Assembly (NCBI GenBank): GCA_903813345.2
Contig: CAIIXF020000007.1
Span: 25,469,564 to 25,533,563 of the forward strand
DNA: 64,000 nucleotides
From: Owenia fusiformis
Taxonomy: Eukaryota; Annelida; Polychaeta; Sabellida; Oweniidae
Direction: 5' to 3'
In this document: one piece after another, positions 47,566 to 59,850 of the stretch
How positions within the stretch are numbered: position 1 is the stretch's first letter
How the letters are laid out: each line of letters begins with the position of its first letter
Translations under genes and position numbers: made by a program
Notes under the pieces: model-generated
What the model was told of the DNA's origin: nothing
What the model saw: only the letters and a program-made list of their open reading frames with translations
The model's database searches: none

Positions 47566-48590
47566 TTCTGCTCGAGGGACGATGCCGTGGATGTTTATGC
47601 GATGTCAAAAGACAAAACAGATTTGATATACATCATGCACCGATACATCATGTACCTTTTATCGATGTATCGAATTCCAGTATCTCATAATTGATATGGT
47701 TTGAACGGTTTGAATGCTCACTTTGAACACTGGTTCATCAGTTGGAAGATATTAGGCAATTTGATACAATACAATACAATAGACGTTAATCTTTAGGCTT
47801 ATTTATTTCTTTTGTCAAAATCAACCTTAGCCTATTTCTAGTCTTCCGAAAAATTAAAAACATCGTTAGTTCGACCTTTTCATCATGATGAATAGTCCTT
47901 TGTCCATTTGTTGTATCAAGAATACAATCACAGTGATTGGTTTGGAGATTCAGCAAAAAAAACAATATACAATACTGGGGACAATACAGTCTCAGGATTG
48001 ATAGAATACAATAATGCTAGCGTTTCTAATAATTCCACCAGTTATTTGAAATATATGTTAAAGAGATAAGGCCGATTAAGTAACATTTGGCATTATCTCA
48101 TTTTCGAGAATGGACGAGGGTATGATTATTCTAATTCTATTTTGATATAGGCATTTGCAATTTCAATAAATCCTGATGATTTTTGCAGTTGAAACTGAAA
48201 ATAAAATCCAATGATTAGATCCTGGACTACATATTATCTAAACTCATCTTGCCTCGCTTATCTATGTCACCGCCAGAGCATTTGTTACATCCAGCGTTTG
48301 TGACAAATTGTTACACTTTTGTAGACACACCAAGTGCTGATATTTTGTCAAGCGAATGCCTTTGAAAAAGTGAATTACGGAATGTACCTTTCCAATAGGG
48401 CCTGCCACCTTTTGGTACATCAAGGAAGTTATGATATATCAGCAAGCGAAGATTGATGATGTCATACATGTAGGTTGTTGGTAGAGCAAATTGCCAGTTT
48501 TGAATTACGGTGTAAAAGAAATTATGGTCCCCTGGGGATTATGGTCCCCTTTCCTTACGGCCCTTACTGGCCCTGACTGTGTATAAATAA
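47566..48590. other. no gene seen
   Basis: AT-rich. A weak R2-like fragment (TATGTCACCGCC ... GTGACAAATTGTTACACTTT) at about 48263-48345 is the only pattern recognised. Confidence 0.35.
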
Positions 48591-48965
48591 TAAGGAAAAT
48601 AATTGTGATTAGGTCACCATATAAATCAATAGAGAGGAGGACCAACATTTGATAGGACCACCTACCCTTTTACAACGGAACAGTCAATGACATCATCATA
48701 TCAATCTTGCCAATGTCGCTTCCTTGGTGTACCAAAGGGTGGCAGGGTTGACTGAGGGTCTATCCCGTACTTTACATTCACTTCCATGCAGTTGGTTAAA
48801 AACTGCCTCTGCAAGGAGATTGAACCACAATATCCACAGACAGGCCCGTAGGCGGGGGGGGGGGGGAGCTGGTGGACCGATACCACTTTTCGCATGACTT
48901 TTCAGCCAAAAGTCCCCCCTTGGCAAAAGCCCCCCCCCACTTATAAAACCTGGCTACAGACAAGA
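48590..48965. repeat. dispersed repeats with poly-G/poly-C (R1-related, R3)
   Basis: ATATAAATCAAT ... GGAGGACCA ... TTTGATAGGA (48620-48680) is shared with 60410-60460, so it is a dispersed repeat (R3). 48855-48868 is a poly-G run. 48890-48965 (ACTTTTCAGCCAAAAGTCCC ... CCTGGCTACAGAC) is an R1-like segment also seen at 30040-30140. Confidence 0.5.
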
Positions 48966-49392
48966 CAGATTTAGGTAAACCTATGTATCAATTAGGATTT
49001 GGCAAGTGACAGACAATACAATTATTGAACTAGAAATATATTAATTAATCATGCAAATAACCATAATCTATAGACCTTTCTTTTTTATGAAGTCATCAAT
49101 CTTGGGGCGAATGTCCTATTGATTGTTTGTAATATAATGATTAATGTTTATGAACGATCCATGTTTTCGACTTTTGTATTGTGATACTTTATACGTCATT
49201 GGTTGTCAACTTGTACAATATGATGCCCTTGAATGCTACAGTAAACAAGATGTACGATGACTTGAATCAAATGAAACAAGATCTTCTTTTTAACTTTTTG
49301 ATTGTAACAGCATCTTGTTACACAGCATTGGTCTTTTTTATTTTATCTTTGAGAAATTTGATTTCGAAAATGTTTGATGTTATGATTATTAT
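48966..49392. other. 3' flank of the lectin receptor gene
   Basis: Non-coding sequence downstream of the minus-strand stop codon at 49393; a 71-codon plus-strand frame here has no supporting features. Confidence 0.35.
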
Positions 49393-52300
49393 CTAAACCT
49401 CAACCCAAGATATTTTCTGTTTTACTTTTAACTTTGTTTGCGTCTTTGGCAAACATTTCTTTTTCTTGTAATTAACTCGTGTAACTGAGGCAGTTTTTTC
49501 AGAAAGCGACTCTAAATCACTCCGTGAGCTGATGGTATCGATGCTTGAAAATGTTTTTATCTTTTCAATCTTTGTTTCTCTTGGCGTTTCTTTATGTATC
49601 TTCTTTGTATCAAGGGTGTGGTTTGTCCCAACGTTATCATGTTGCCACCCCTGACGTTGATTCCTCAATGAGGAGACTTTATTGGACCTCACTTCCTTTC
49701 GCTCCCCACAGGCCAAGTATCGACACACGGAGACCAGGTCTATCAAGGGTACACTTATCAGGATAAGAAATGCGACAAACAGGGATGGCATACTATATAT
49801 CACGGCGTCTTCCGCTTCTTCTACTGGCCAGATTATTGGCTTAACCCCTTAAGAAAGAAAACATTGAAAATTGACAATTATTTCTTTTTCGGCCGCGAAG
49901 GAAACTTGAGATGCTTTCATAAAATATCAAATAGGTCGTGCTGGACTTTGATAATCAACATATCCATTCGTTTTTTCCTTTAATTAGTCATCTCAAGACA
50001 AAGAAAACAAGAAAGAATTGATATCATCTTAAGTATCATGATAGCGATTGCATATGTTTTGACGGATACCACTATTATTCCAATAATATAAACACAATCA
50101 TTATGCTCTGCAGTATTTCTACTCTTAATACTATTCTTATAAGAGAAGTGTACTTGATAATTGGTATTAATATTGGGCACAATTTTAATTAGCATACAAT
50201 TGATCTTACTAATTATCACAGGAGGGCCAAGGTCTGCAGAATCCTCATAAGCTGAAAAAGTAAACAAATGCATGTATGCCAGTACAGGGTGACACAAAAT
50301 GCCACCCACCCGCATGATGTTGCATAACTCTTTTGCCCGATGATTTTTGACTTGTTATTTAGCACATTAAAACTAAATTCCACGGAGTAACGCCACGGGA
50401 AGTTTCAGATGACTTCCTCAACTAGATGCAAATTTATGAGCGTTACAAGATATGCTCTAAATGTTGACCATTCCTTTCCAGGCACATCGGGATTCTACAC
50501 AAAAAGGCCATCCACCATTTGTAACATAACTCTGTAAATACTAATTATAAATTTTGCTTGTTTTTACAGGGAAAGCAAAGCAATTCTATTCAATGAAACA
50601 CAGCAAGATGACATAGTTGTCATTAATAAATCATCAGAACTTATTTACAAAATTTGCAGAAAAAAAGTTATGCCACATTATGTGGGCGGCATTCTTGTGT
50701 CACCCTTTACGTTAGTTCACAAGAGGCATCTCAATATGATAGATACATAAACGTGACCATCTGGATATAATTACAATTGATTCCAGTGATCAAATAGCGC
50801 AGGCAGATATCGAAACGGTGAGTGCAAATATTTATTACTACTATCTATTGATGATGATCGATCAACAGTCCGTTTGAACGCTACCTTTTCGTCTCTTGCA
50901 CATATATTTGTGGCTCGATGTACATGGTTCTTTCACCCATCCATCTCCTGTAACAGCCGCGCAATCTCCACCACCGCTCCCCTCGCCTATCCACCTGTTC
51001 ATTGAAGTACATAATGTTCAGTTTGTGCGCGGTCATACTCTTTCAGGCCCGTGGCCAGCTTTTGCCATTTGTAGGGGTTGGTTCACTTTTCAAAAAATTC
51101 CAAGGGGGTTCACCATTGACAATTTTGGCCGAAAATCACTTGAAAATTGCTCAGAATAGTGAAAAACTGCATGATTATAAAATAATTGTTGGCCGAATCC
51201 CCTGGTTATGGGCCTGTTTGTCGAACGATGTGGTGATGCATTGGGGCATGGCTAAATTGCATGCTCCCTCTGTTGTTTTTTGGTTGACATTTATATTTTC
51301 TTGAATATCTCATTTCACCATACTTTGTTTTTATAACAATGCACTAAACAGAAGAAATGCTCCCCTTTAGAGATCTTAACAACCAGTGTAAAGAAAGTCA
51401 AAGAGATGTCAACTAAACGATATATCAAAGCAAGCCACGGTTGCCCAAGTATACTGTATATTAATTGTGATCATGAACAGGTAAACGTAAGAAATGTGTT
51501 CTATTTTACTGTTCCACTTCCGATGGCATATCCAGAACTGAGAGAAAAACAAGGTTCTCCTTTTGCCCTGAATTGTTATATTCAGGAAGTAGTTGAATGG
51601 TGGGAGAGGGGGGGGGTGTAACAGATTATGATTTGGGATAGTTGGGGTTTGTTTTTCTTATGTCTGGTTTACTAGTCTTAGATGTTTACCTTTTCTTGTT
51701 GTGTTCTGTAACCATTTTTGGTACTTTCCCGTTGGCATGCACTTGCGAATACATAATTAATGATAAATATACACATGCTTACTTGGTGTACGTGACCTTT
51801 GACGAGTTTTGCCATTGATAATGTGTAATGTTATTGCTTCTTACAAGACGAACGCCGATGTAGTACTTGTCGCCCGTAGCTTTATAACTGCAATCAAAAT
51901 GGAGCAAAGTCAGTTGTATGATTATGTTTAGACGGAATAATATTAAAAAGAAGACTGGTTAATTTTATCTGCATAATAGGTTAAACTCATAATTTTGAAG
52001 TTGAAATAACGATCAAACCGTCAGTCAACTTTTATGACTTTTTATGCCACTGCAACGATATGGTAGATTATAATAAAGCCGCTCAGTTGAATTAGCACTC
52101 AGATCGCTATTAGTAGTCAGTGTTAGTTACTGCCTAAACAAACAGATAAATCCGTTATCTAGGTGAGCGATCTGGTTTGACTGATAGCTAGCAGCTATCA
52201 GAATGCGCGACATGTACTACTCATATTTGCAATCAACCCGTCAGCCGGCAGTTGCATTCACAAACGCTACCTCAGTGTTGCAGACGCTATGATCACATTG

Positions 52301-55300
52301 GCTAAATACTCACGAAATGGCTGTGACGAAACTATTTTCATCAGCGTCGTTTATATTCACTAGGCTTGCTGACATCTCTTCACATGCTTCGACAGCCGCG
52401 TCATACGACGTTGCTACACCAAAGCTTGGGTAGTAACAATCGGAAGCATAACCATGCCAACCAAATGGACACTGTCGGTTTTCTGAAATTGAAACATGGT
52501 TAAAACGATGGTAGGCTCCATTGTAATTTATTATTTTTCAGATTTTGTAAAAACGAATGGTAGGCTCCATTGTAATTGATTATTTTTCAAATTTTGTAAA
52601 AACGAATGATAGGCTCCATTGTAATTGATTATTTTTCAAAGGAGCATGTGGGTTATCGCAAACAATTTCAGAAGGTTAATTATATCTTGGATTATGACTA
52701 TTTTCTGACAATGAAGCCAAGTTTATCTTCTATATCAATTCATTATCTCAAAGAAAATTATGCACAGTAATAATAAATTCAAACAAACTCGGAGATATTT
52801 AACTAGCAATTAGCCCATCAACACACTTTTTCAAAGATGTTGACCCCATTTTCACCAAAAATGCAATCATTTTTTACTATGTTTAATGCATTACTATTCT
52901 TTATTTTGATGTATCAAATAATTCTTGAAAGAAAAACTTAATTGCATTAAGATAAGTGTTCCCCGTGTTTTTTCTTCATTGAAAAATCTCATGCTATCCA
53001 TTGGTTCCAGTTCATTTTGGTCATCCAAATTCAGTATCTTTAAAGTCCCTGGAGCAATCAAATTTTCCTTTTAGGAAATCGAACATGTCTCAAAACACAT
53101 TCTAATTATGCATTCAACAATATAATAATAGGTTGCATTATTGGTGAAAATTAGGTCAACATTTTTGAAAAAGTATGTTGATTGGTCCATTTCCCCTTCA
53201 ATATCACTTAGGTCTGATTAACTAAATTATGATTATATATACTTTTCTTGAAGATAATGAATGGATCTAAAAGATACACCCATGTTCATGATCAGAAAAT
53301 ATTCATAATGCAAGTTAGAATCGTTTGAAATTGTTTGCGATAACGTACGTGCTCCTTTATTTTTCTAAATGAAGCAAATATAAATGTTATCCTTCCAAGC
53401 AATAGTGGTAGTTAATATGTAGCCTAGTATTTCAAAAGAAACGATGCACCCTGACGGCGACCATCATATCCTTAGAAGGGCAGTAGCAGTTCTGCTCTGG
53501 CAAAACAACATTTCATTTTATTTCATTTATTTATTTTCAAACATCTGGTGAAACATACAGATAAGGCGGATGACACCCTAATGGGCATATTATCCGCACA
53601 GAGAAGATGAACATGACAAGCAGTGTTGTGTAAAAGTATGTATCTCCAGCCACGCACTCCCCACCTCCATCCCCCACCCGTCAGCATGGTCTTAACAATA
53701 TGGAAAGTAAACTGGGTTGCCAGTTACAGTCTCTGAGCAGTATATTCGAATAAGGTTAAGTGCTTTGAAAAATGATAGGCGATGATATATGTTGGCTTTG
53801 CCAATTAGATGATGGAATAAAAACAATGAGCAAAAAAGAAAGAACTACAGTACTTACCAACTGTAAATTCACACATGACATTGTTCAAATCGTTGCAGTA
53901 TGTATCATCCCATAGACTGCCGTTGGACACAGCGCATATGTGAGTTCCTTCGCCATCTGGTTGGTTAGTGGAGACGTCCCATACAGTATCATGAACTTGG
54001 GCTCCACCCAACCATAACCATTCCTTCGCCTCTATAAGTTTCATTCCCAACCAAAACGTCATACTACCAAAAAAGGTAATGACGTTTTACTAATGTTTTC
54101 TTCCTCTTTGGTATAAAAAAAGTAAAGCTTCATACTCTAGAAAAATAGGTTGAAGTGAAATTGGGTTTGGTTTCTTAAGGTTATTCACTTGTTATTGTCT
54201 TTCATATACGCATGGTATGTTTAAAATAACAAAATTCATATTTGATATTGCTACACTCGACACTAGAAATGCTTAATAAGACAGTTGCATAAAGGATTTT
54301 AGTTACACTGTGTTCTAAATATGGGTGCGTGACAAGGATGGGCAAAAAAGAACAGGGCATAAACAAGTCAAAATGGCACCACCTTGTAACACTCCGAACG
54401 TAAATTGTCACAGACGCCCACAGGCTGGTATCGAAAGATTTGTCCGCTGTGACGGAGCATGCTATTTTTCATAAAAACTCTAAGAATGCTTCACGATTTA
54501 TTTTTTAACTCATATGTTTCGTTATATCAAAGATAATTACTTACTCCATGCAATGGATATATCATTTGCGTGTAACCTTCACTTCTGTTTGAAGTCCAAC
54601 AACACTAGGAGTAAAATCTATTGAAAACGACGCCAGAGTATCAAACTCTAAAATGTACCATTTCTTTTTTAACTTTTTAATGGCATGATATAATGACACG
54701 ATAATATTAACATATGTTTTCAGCATAACTCTGAATGTATTAATGAGATATTAATGCATTGGGTCTTTTTATTTTTTTTATAAAAAATAATATTAATATG
54801 TTTTGTCCGCTGTGACGGAGCATTTTCACAGTTCACATTTGCAACTGCTCGGTCACAGCGGACAAAAAAATTATTTTTTATAAAAGAATTAAAAAGACCA
54901 AATACATCAACATCTAATTTATACCTTCATAGTTATGCTGAAACCATGTGTAAATATTATCGTGTCACTATATCGTGCCATTAGAAAGTTAAACAAGAAA
55001 TGGTACATTTTGAAGTATGATACTCCGGCGCCATTTTCAATAGCTTTTCTTCCCACCGTAATTGGACTTCAAACAGAAGTGAAAGTTACCCGCAAATGAT
55101 ATATCCATTGCATGGAGTAAGAAATTTTGTATGGTATAACGAAACATATGAGTTAAAAAATAAAGCGTGAAGTATTCTTAGTGTTTTTATGAAAAATAGC
55201 ATGCTCCGTCACAGCGGACAAATATTTCGATACCAGCCTGTGACGCCGAACTCCGAGCGCCAAACTCAAAACACCGATGAAAAAAAATGGAGCCTAAAAC

Positions 55301-56656
55301 AATATGCCATCACTTGTGGTGGCAGGCCTGTCAACTGTCCCGCAATTTGCGTATTTGTCACGCATTTGCTGAAGAATTTGAAGTCACGCCAGTTATTTTT
55401 GCGTGACAGAAAATGTCACGCAAATACGCATTTTACCTGATAATTGTCAAGGAAAAATATTTGTGTAGAAAAATTTCTAAAAAAGATCTACACAGCAAAA
55501 ATACGAACGCCGAAAAAAATCGTACGCATTTCGTTCGGAGTTTTCACGCGAATTACGTATATGTCACGCATTCCGTTCGAAATGTTTCGTATTACGCGAA
55601 AAATTTGAGGTGTTCAAAATTTGGCAAGATGTAATAAAATTTAAACCAAGGTGTTCAAAATGTGGATCAAGGTGTTCAGATTTGGACCAAGGTGTCCACA
55701 TTTTGAGGGGAGGTGTTCAACATTTCCAAGTCACTCATGTTAGGTGTTCCCAAGTTGACAGGCCTGTGGTGGTTACAAGGGCATTCTACTTGTCGTTGAT
55801 CTTGAGATCTCTAGAATCTCACCTGTGGTTTTCTATGTTTGACAGGATATCAATGCCGTCTTTGGATAAACTTCTCACCATGGTGGCTGTATGTTTGATA
55901 CAAAAGTCATTTGCATCTCGCCATGTCATGTTTAGCATCGGTGAGTACCAGTAGCACGTGCCATTCCCGGTTTCGTTATACAGTGACATCATTGGTCGTT
56001 CTGAGACACAAATAGAGGAAGTGTCCTTTGTTTCATCTGTAAATGTATTTTACATTATTCCATAGTTAGCATGATATTCATAGGATAACACGTGAAAATA
56101 AAAACGGTATTTTTGTAATCAGTGGTAAAATATGATATTTTTGACAAATTTTCACTTAACCATAGCATACGGTTTTTTAGCCATGACATACGGCGCCGTA
56201 TGCGATGGTTTATGGATTTTTGCTACTGCAGACTCAAAACGAGGCTAAGTGTCAACATCGCCGTTTGGAAAATTCGAATTAAATAACTTAATTTCCGACG
56301 ATTCTGATGATGATTTTAACTATGGTTAATAAAAAGAACATCCTACTTCACTTCTTAAAAGAGAGCTTCCTCTTCAGTAGTTTAACTAGACTCACGCAGG
56401 GTATTGAAAAAGCAATCAATGCAGAAAAAAATTTCGTACAAAAACGCTGTCCAAAAACAATTGTTCAGAAGTCACAATTAAGTATGAGCCAAAGTTCATG
56501 ATTAAACCTCCATGCGACTTAAAATACGTTCATTGACTTACCTTCAAGCCAACTTGAGTTGGTCGAGTGAGATGTGTTGGTCGATTCCGAATCCGTACTT
56601 CGTATCAAAAATGCCAACGAAATTAAAAAAACTACAAAATTCTTATGAATCTCCAT
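49393..56656 (-). CDS. type I membrane C-type lectin receptor with two CTLDs
   Basis: Eight coding exons on the minus strand: 56656-56542, 56036-55823, 54063-53858, 52482-52314, 51887-51783, 50994-50885, 50251-50210, 49847-49393. All junctions have AG/GT sites and matching phases, giving 471 residues. Exon 1 encodes a signal peptide (MEIHKNFVVFLISLAFLI). Exons 2-3 form CTLD1, with CYWYSPMLNMTWRDAN, WLWLGG, a QPD motif (NQPDGEG) and WDDTYC ... VMCEF; QPD plus WDD is the galactose-type calcium site. Exons 4-6 form CTLD2 (CPFGWHGYASDCYYP; YYIGVRL; DCAAVTGDGWV ... KYMCKR), which lacks EPN/QPD and probably does not bind sugar through calcium. Exons 7-8 give a short acidic stem, one membrane segment (MPSLFVAFLILISVPLIDLV) and a basic Ser/Thr/Lys-rich tail ending SWVEV, which could be a class II PDZ ligand. 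It is likely a surface receptor for sugars or microbes. Exon 7 (14 codons) is the least certain. Confidence 0.82.
51050..51215 (+). repeat. dispersed repeat R1
   Basis: Copy of the repeat at 2275-2470 (GGTTCACTTTTCAAAAAATT, GGGGGTTCACCATTGACAAT, CTCAGAATAGTGAAAAACTG). It lies in intron 5 of the lectin receptor gene. Confidence 0.7.
52505..52637 (+). repeat. about 60-bp tandem repeat, 3 units
   Basis: GGTAGGCTCCATTGTAATTG ATTATTTTTCA ATTTTGTAAAAACGAAT recurs three times; the third unit is cut by the MITE that starts at 52638. Confidence 0.8.
52638..53358. mobile_element. palindromic MITE with 7-bp TSD
   Basis: The left end AAAGGAGCATGTGGGTTATC and inverted right end GCGATAACGTACGTGCTCCTTT share GATAACC/GTTATCGCAAACAATTTCA. 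The 7-bp duplication ATTTTTC is perfect (52631-52637, 53359-53365). Inverted similarity continues inward (ATTATGACTATTTTCTGA against TCAGAAAATATTCATAAT). It lies in intron 3 of the lectin gene; a diverged copy is at 36400-37170. Confidence 0.75.
53515..53615 (-). mobile_element. LINE 3'-end fragment with (AAATA)n tail
   Basis: A TTTCATTTATTTATTT simple tail followed by GGCGGATGACACCCTAATGG ... TATCCGC resembles the 3' terminus of a LINE in minus orientation. No coding part remains, so this is a weak call. Confidence 0.3.
54419..55242. mobile_element. 824-bp foldback transposon, CACAGGCTGG ends, 5-bp TSD
   Basis: Near-perfect palindrome. The ends CACAGGCTGGTATCGA and TCGATACCAGCCTGTG are flanked by a perfect 5-bp duplication ACGCC (54414-54418, 55243-55247). 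The motif GTCCGCTGTGACGGAGCA stands at the outer and inner end of each arm (four copies). It is the same family as 43205-44701 but with almost no loop. It is inserted in intron 2 of the lectin receptor gene. Confidence 0.88.
55243..55325 (-). repeat. R2 repeat fragment
   Basis: GACGCCGAACTCCGAGCGCC ... CAATATGCCATCACTTGTGG is an R2-type sequence directly next to the foldback element. Confidence 0.5.
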
Positions 56657-57465
56657 AAACATATTTGCAGTGAGTCACACAGAGTAAAAACATTGCCTTT
56701 GCAATTTACTATAATTATTTGACCATGGTCGGGTTTTGAGCGATATCTGTTTCCTAGAGCTCGGAAAGTAAATAATGTTCTTTGGTAATTCATTGATTTG
56801 TTAGTGATATCAATATGACTCAATTCGATATGTTTGGCCACAGCCTATTTATTTATTTATCTAATCGATTTGATTTAGGTACCATAATCACAGATTATCT
56901 GAACATTATTAGCAAAACTGTGACAGAGTGTTATGCTCGTTTACTGCTCTTTCGCAAGAATGTATCGTTGTTTTTGTCTCTCTTTGCTTTCAGAACGACC
57001 GCTGCTGCTTCCGAGTTAGCCTTGGTTCCCTGGACCCCCCTTATCAACTTGAACTACAAGATTAAGGGGAAGGGGGGGGGGGGGGTCAACAAGATCTGCA
57101 CTTTTAACCCGTTCCGTTTACGTATACGTACCTATAACAGTGAGGTATTGCGACACGTTCGTGATGAAAATGTCGTTGGAATTCCGCCTGTATACAACTC
57201 ATGAAATAAGGATAAAAGAAAAGTCGTACATTTGAGGTTCCGACATTTTGTTTGGCAACAAGTATGAAGAATGCAGTACCAGTACAGGTTGAGACCAGTG
57301 AACTAGCTAGTCCCGAGCTAGTATTGTTTAAACCGATCGCGATATACATGTACAGTGATTGGTGTTTCATAAAGAGAGTTAAATAAACTGCCATCTTTTT
57401 ATGGATATGATTTACATCACCTAGATAGTCCCTATGAAGCCGACAGACTAACAAAGGTATGATAA
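56657..57465. other. upstream of lectin receptor gene, no gene seen
   Basis: Presumably holds the promoter of the minus-strand lectin gene. Contains a poly-G run at 57073-57086. Reading frames of about 120 codons on both strands lack domain or splice support. Confidence 0.35.
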
Positions 57466-59013
57466 TGTAGTAAGATGTTTAATAATGATATTAAAAGTTG
57501 CGTCCTTAACAACAACGTGTCGACTGGCTGGTTTAGTGTTAAACGCTCATGCAGGTAGGGGGACCCGATCAGTTGCTTGAATTTTTTACTTGTTATAGAG
57601 ATGCTAGTCTTAAAAATTAGACAAGACAATGGTATACAGGGAGTTGACATTGGCGAGGCAAGTCAAAAACTAGCGATTTTTGCAGATGATACCACGTTGA
57701 CTCTTAAGGACGTAACGTCATTACAAAAAGCATTGGACATCTTTGAAGATTTCAGACTAATATCAGGTTTATGTATTAATAGAGAAAAAACAGAGTGTAT
57801 GTATATTGGAAGTGATCGTCATAATAATGAAATAAACCTTTTTGGTCTGAAATGGGTAAAGATACCAAGTAGACTTTTAGGGATAAAAATATCATATGAC
57901 ACAAATGCAAATAACACGGATAATTTTGAGAGAAAGTTAAATATGCTTGAAAAGGTTCTTATATTGTGGTCAAAGCGAGATCTTACTTTTTATGGAAAGG
58001 TACTCATAATTAAGTCCCAGGCAGTGTCGAAGCTAATATACTCGATGACAATGACCAATACGCCTGATGATATCTTGACGAAGGCTCAACGACTAGTCTA
58101 TTCTTTTTTATGGGGAGGAAAGGGTGAGAAAATTAAGCGAAATACTTTAATAGGGGATTTTGAGGATGGGGGTCTGACAATGGAGAAAGCCTTGAAATTA
58201 ATGTGGTTAAGACGTTTACTTGACACACGAACTAGTCACTGGAAGCTTATTCCTCAAGTTTATTTCAAGCGTCTTGGAGGACTGAGTTTTTTGTTGCAGT
58301 GTAATTATGATATTAAAACACTGGCACACAGTGTTCCTACCTTTTATATGAATTTGCTTCGAAACTATTCAGAATTAAGAAATAGGTCGCCGCCTAGAAC
58401 CAGTTCAGGGGTTAAAGGTGAAATAATTTGGAATAACAAATCAATTCTAATTAATGATAAGGAGGTGATGTACAAACATGTCATGGAAAAGGGGGTCATT
58501 TATATTAATGACCTTCTTAACGAGAATGGGGCTTTTTTACAGTACAATGAGTTTAAGACTAAGTAATATCAACTTTCTTGAGTATTTTTCAATCATATCG
58601 GCTATACCAAATGATTGGAAATTTCTATTGAAATCAGATTTAAGTTCGACCTTTGAACCCAGCATACAGGAAGAACTCGTGTATTTGAAACTTGGTGAAA
58701 AACAGGTGACAATCTCTAGTATAACGGTTAAATCAATTCAAACAATATTAAATGGAAACAAGTTCTTGGAACCGTTATATAAAGACAAACATGATCGTGA
58801 ATTAAAGAGAACCGATTATTTTAAAATGCCTTATATGTGTACGAAACAGAATAAAACGCGACAACTTCAGCAATTTGAAAAAAATGTTTTATTATGTACC
58901 TGAACTTAAAAGTATGACTGTTGCAAATGTCTGAATGAATGGAGGTGGTGTGAAAAATATCTGAACTGTTCTAATTATTGTACTTGTACTGTTTGAATAG
59001 AGAAAAAAAAAAA
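57466..59013 (+). mobile_element. 5'-truncated L1-like LINE (reverse transcriptase fragment)
   Basis: The plus strand encodes the second half of a LINE reverse transcriptase. It runs from DIKSCVLNNNVSTGWFSVKR through a GDPIS motif, where the usual Gln before it is a TAG stop (57556-57558), NFLLVIEMLVLKIR, the catalytic FADDT (LAIFADDTTLT), and the thumb and C-terminal region (KRDLTFYGKVLIIKSQAVSK; YSFLWGGKGEKI; GGLTMEKALKLMWLRRLLD). A frame break near 58555-58570 shifts the C-terminal part into another frame ending at 58903. An A-run at 59005-59013 marks the 3' end. It is 5'-truncated and dead. The domain order and tail fit the L1/Tx1 group. Confidence 0.88.
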
Positions 59014-59439
59014 TGATAATGTAGTAATCTCAGTCATTAGAAATGGTATATCCGTTTTAATTTTAGAAAAATGTATATTCTAATGAGTCACACCTGGCCC
59101 TGTCACTGTTTAAGTATAAGATGCCGCCATTATCTACATCTTGTATTATTGCTAGCTGTACTTATCATTTTGAGGATAGAACATAAATATCATGTACAGG
59201 GAGTGCCAAAAGATTTTGCAACTTTTTTAGAAGGCTAGAAAAGTATTGTAACAGTATGGTATTGACAGAATTTTTTGTACAGAAACTTATGGATAGGCAT
59301 ATTTTACCATTCAAATGCTTAAGCAAATACTGATTTCAATTTTTTTGTCAGATGTTTGAATATTAATGCTAAATTGTTCATGTGTCCGAGATATACAGAT
59401 TTTCCTAGAAAATGTTATTTTCTATGATTTTATGTGATC

Positions 59440-59850
59440 ATCGATCAATATCACATTTATTACGTTCACTAAATCTGCTAAAGTCTTTGATAAGTGGTGT
59501 ATTGAGCGGCTATTCATCAGGACTAATGAATCAAGGGGTATTCTTCTCCAGATATTCCAAAGTGACTTTTGCCCTATGGCCTGGAGCGCTATCCTGCTGA
59601 AAGAGCCCTCATTCTTGACAGATGTCCCTTTTGAAGAATATTAGCCCTGATGAATGACCAGATACCAACCCCTGTGACTATCACATATGGGGGCACATGG
59701 AGCAGTGTATTGTAGTATTAATGGTTATATCCCACAAACTATTGATCAACTAAAAAAAGTTCTGCAGGATAAGTGGAGAGAACTACTTTAAGAATTGCTG
59801 GATCGCTCCATTGACGAGTTCGGTCATCGTCTCCATGTGCAGTAGTAAGA
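59440..59850. pseudogene. scrambled mariner/Tc1-type transposase remnant
   Basis: 59629-59850 (plus) reads NPCDYHIWGHMEQ, then IPQTIDQLKKVLQDKW and ELLDRSIDEFGHRLHV with stops, the C-terminal part of an IS630/Tc1-mariner transposase. 59519-59605 (minus) reads QQDSAPGHRAKVTLEYLEKN, which in an intact gene lies just before that part. The remnant is therefore internally inverted and decayed. Confidence 0.65.

Noticed and set aside
56815-57454. Overlapping frames of 116-129 codons on both strands
   Set aside because: No domain, a poly-G run within the plus frame, and no splice support; likely chance or decayed repeat.
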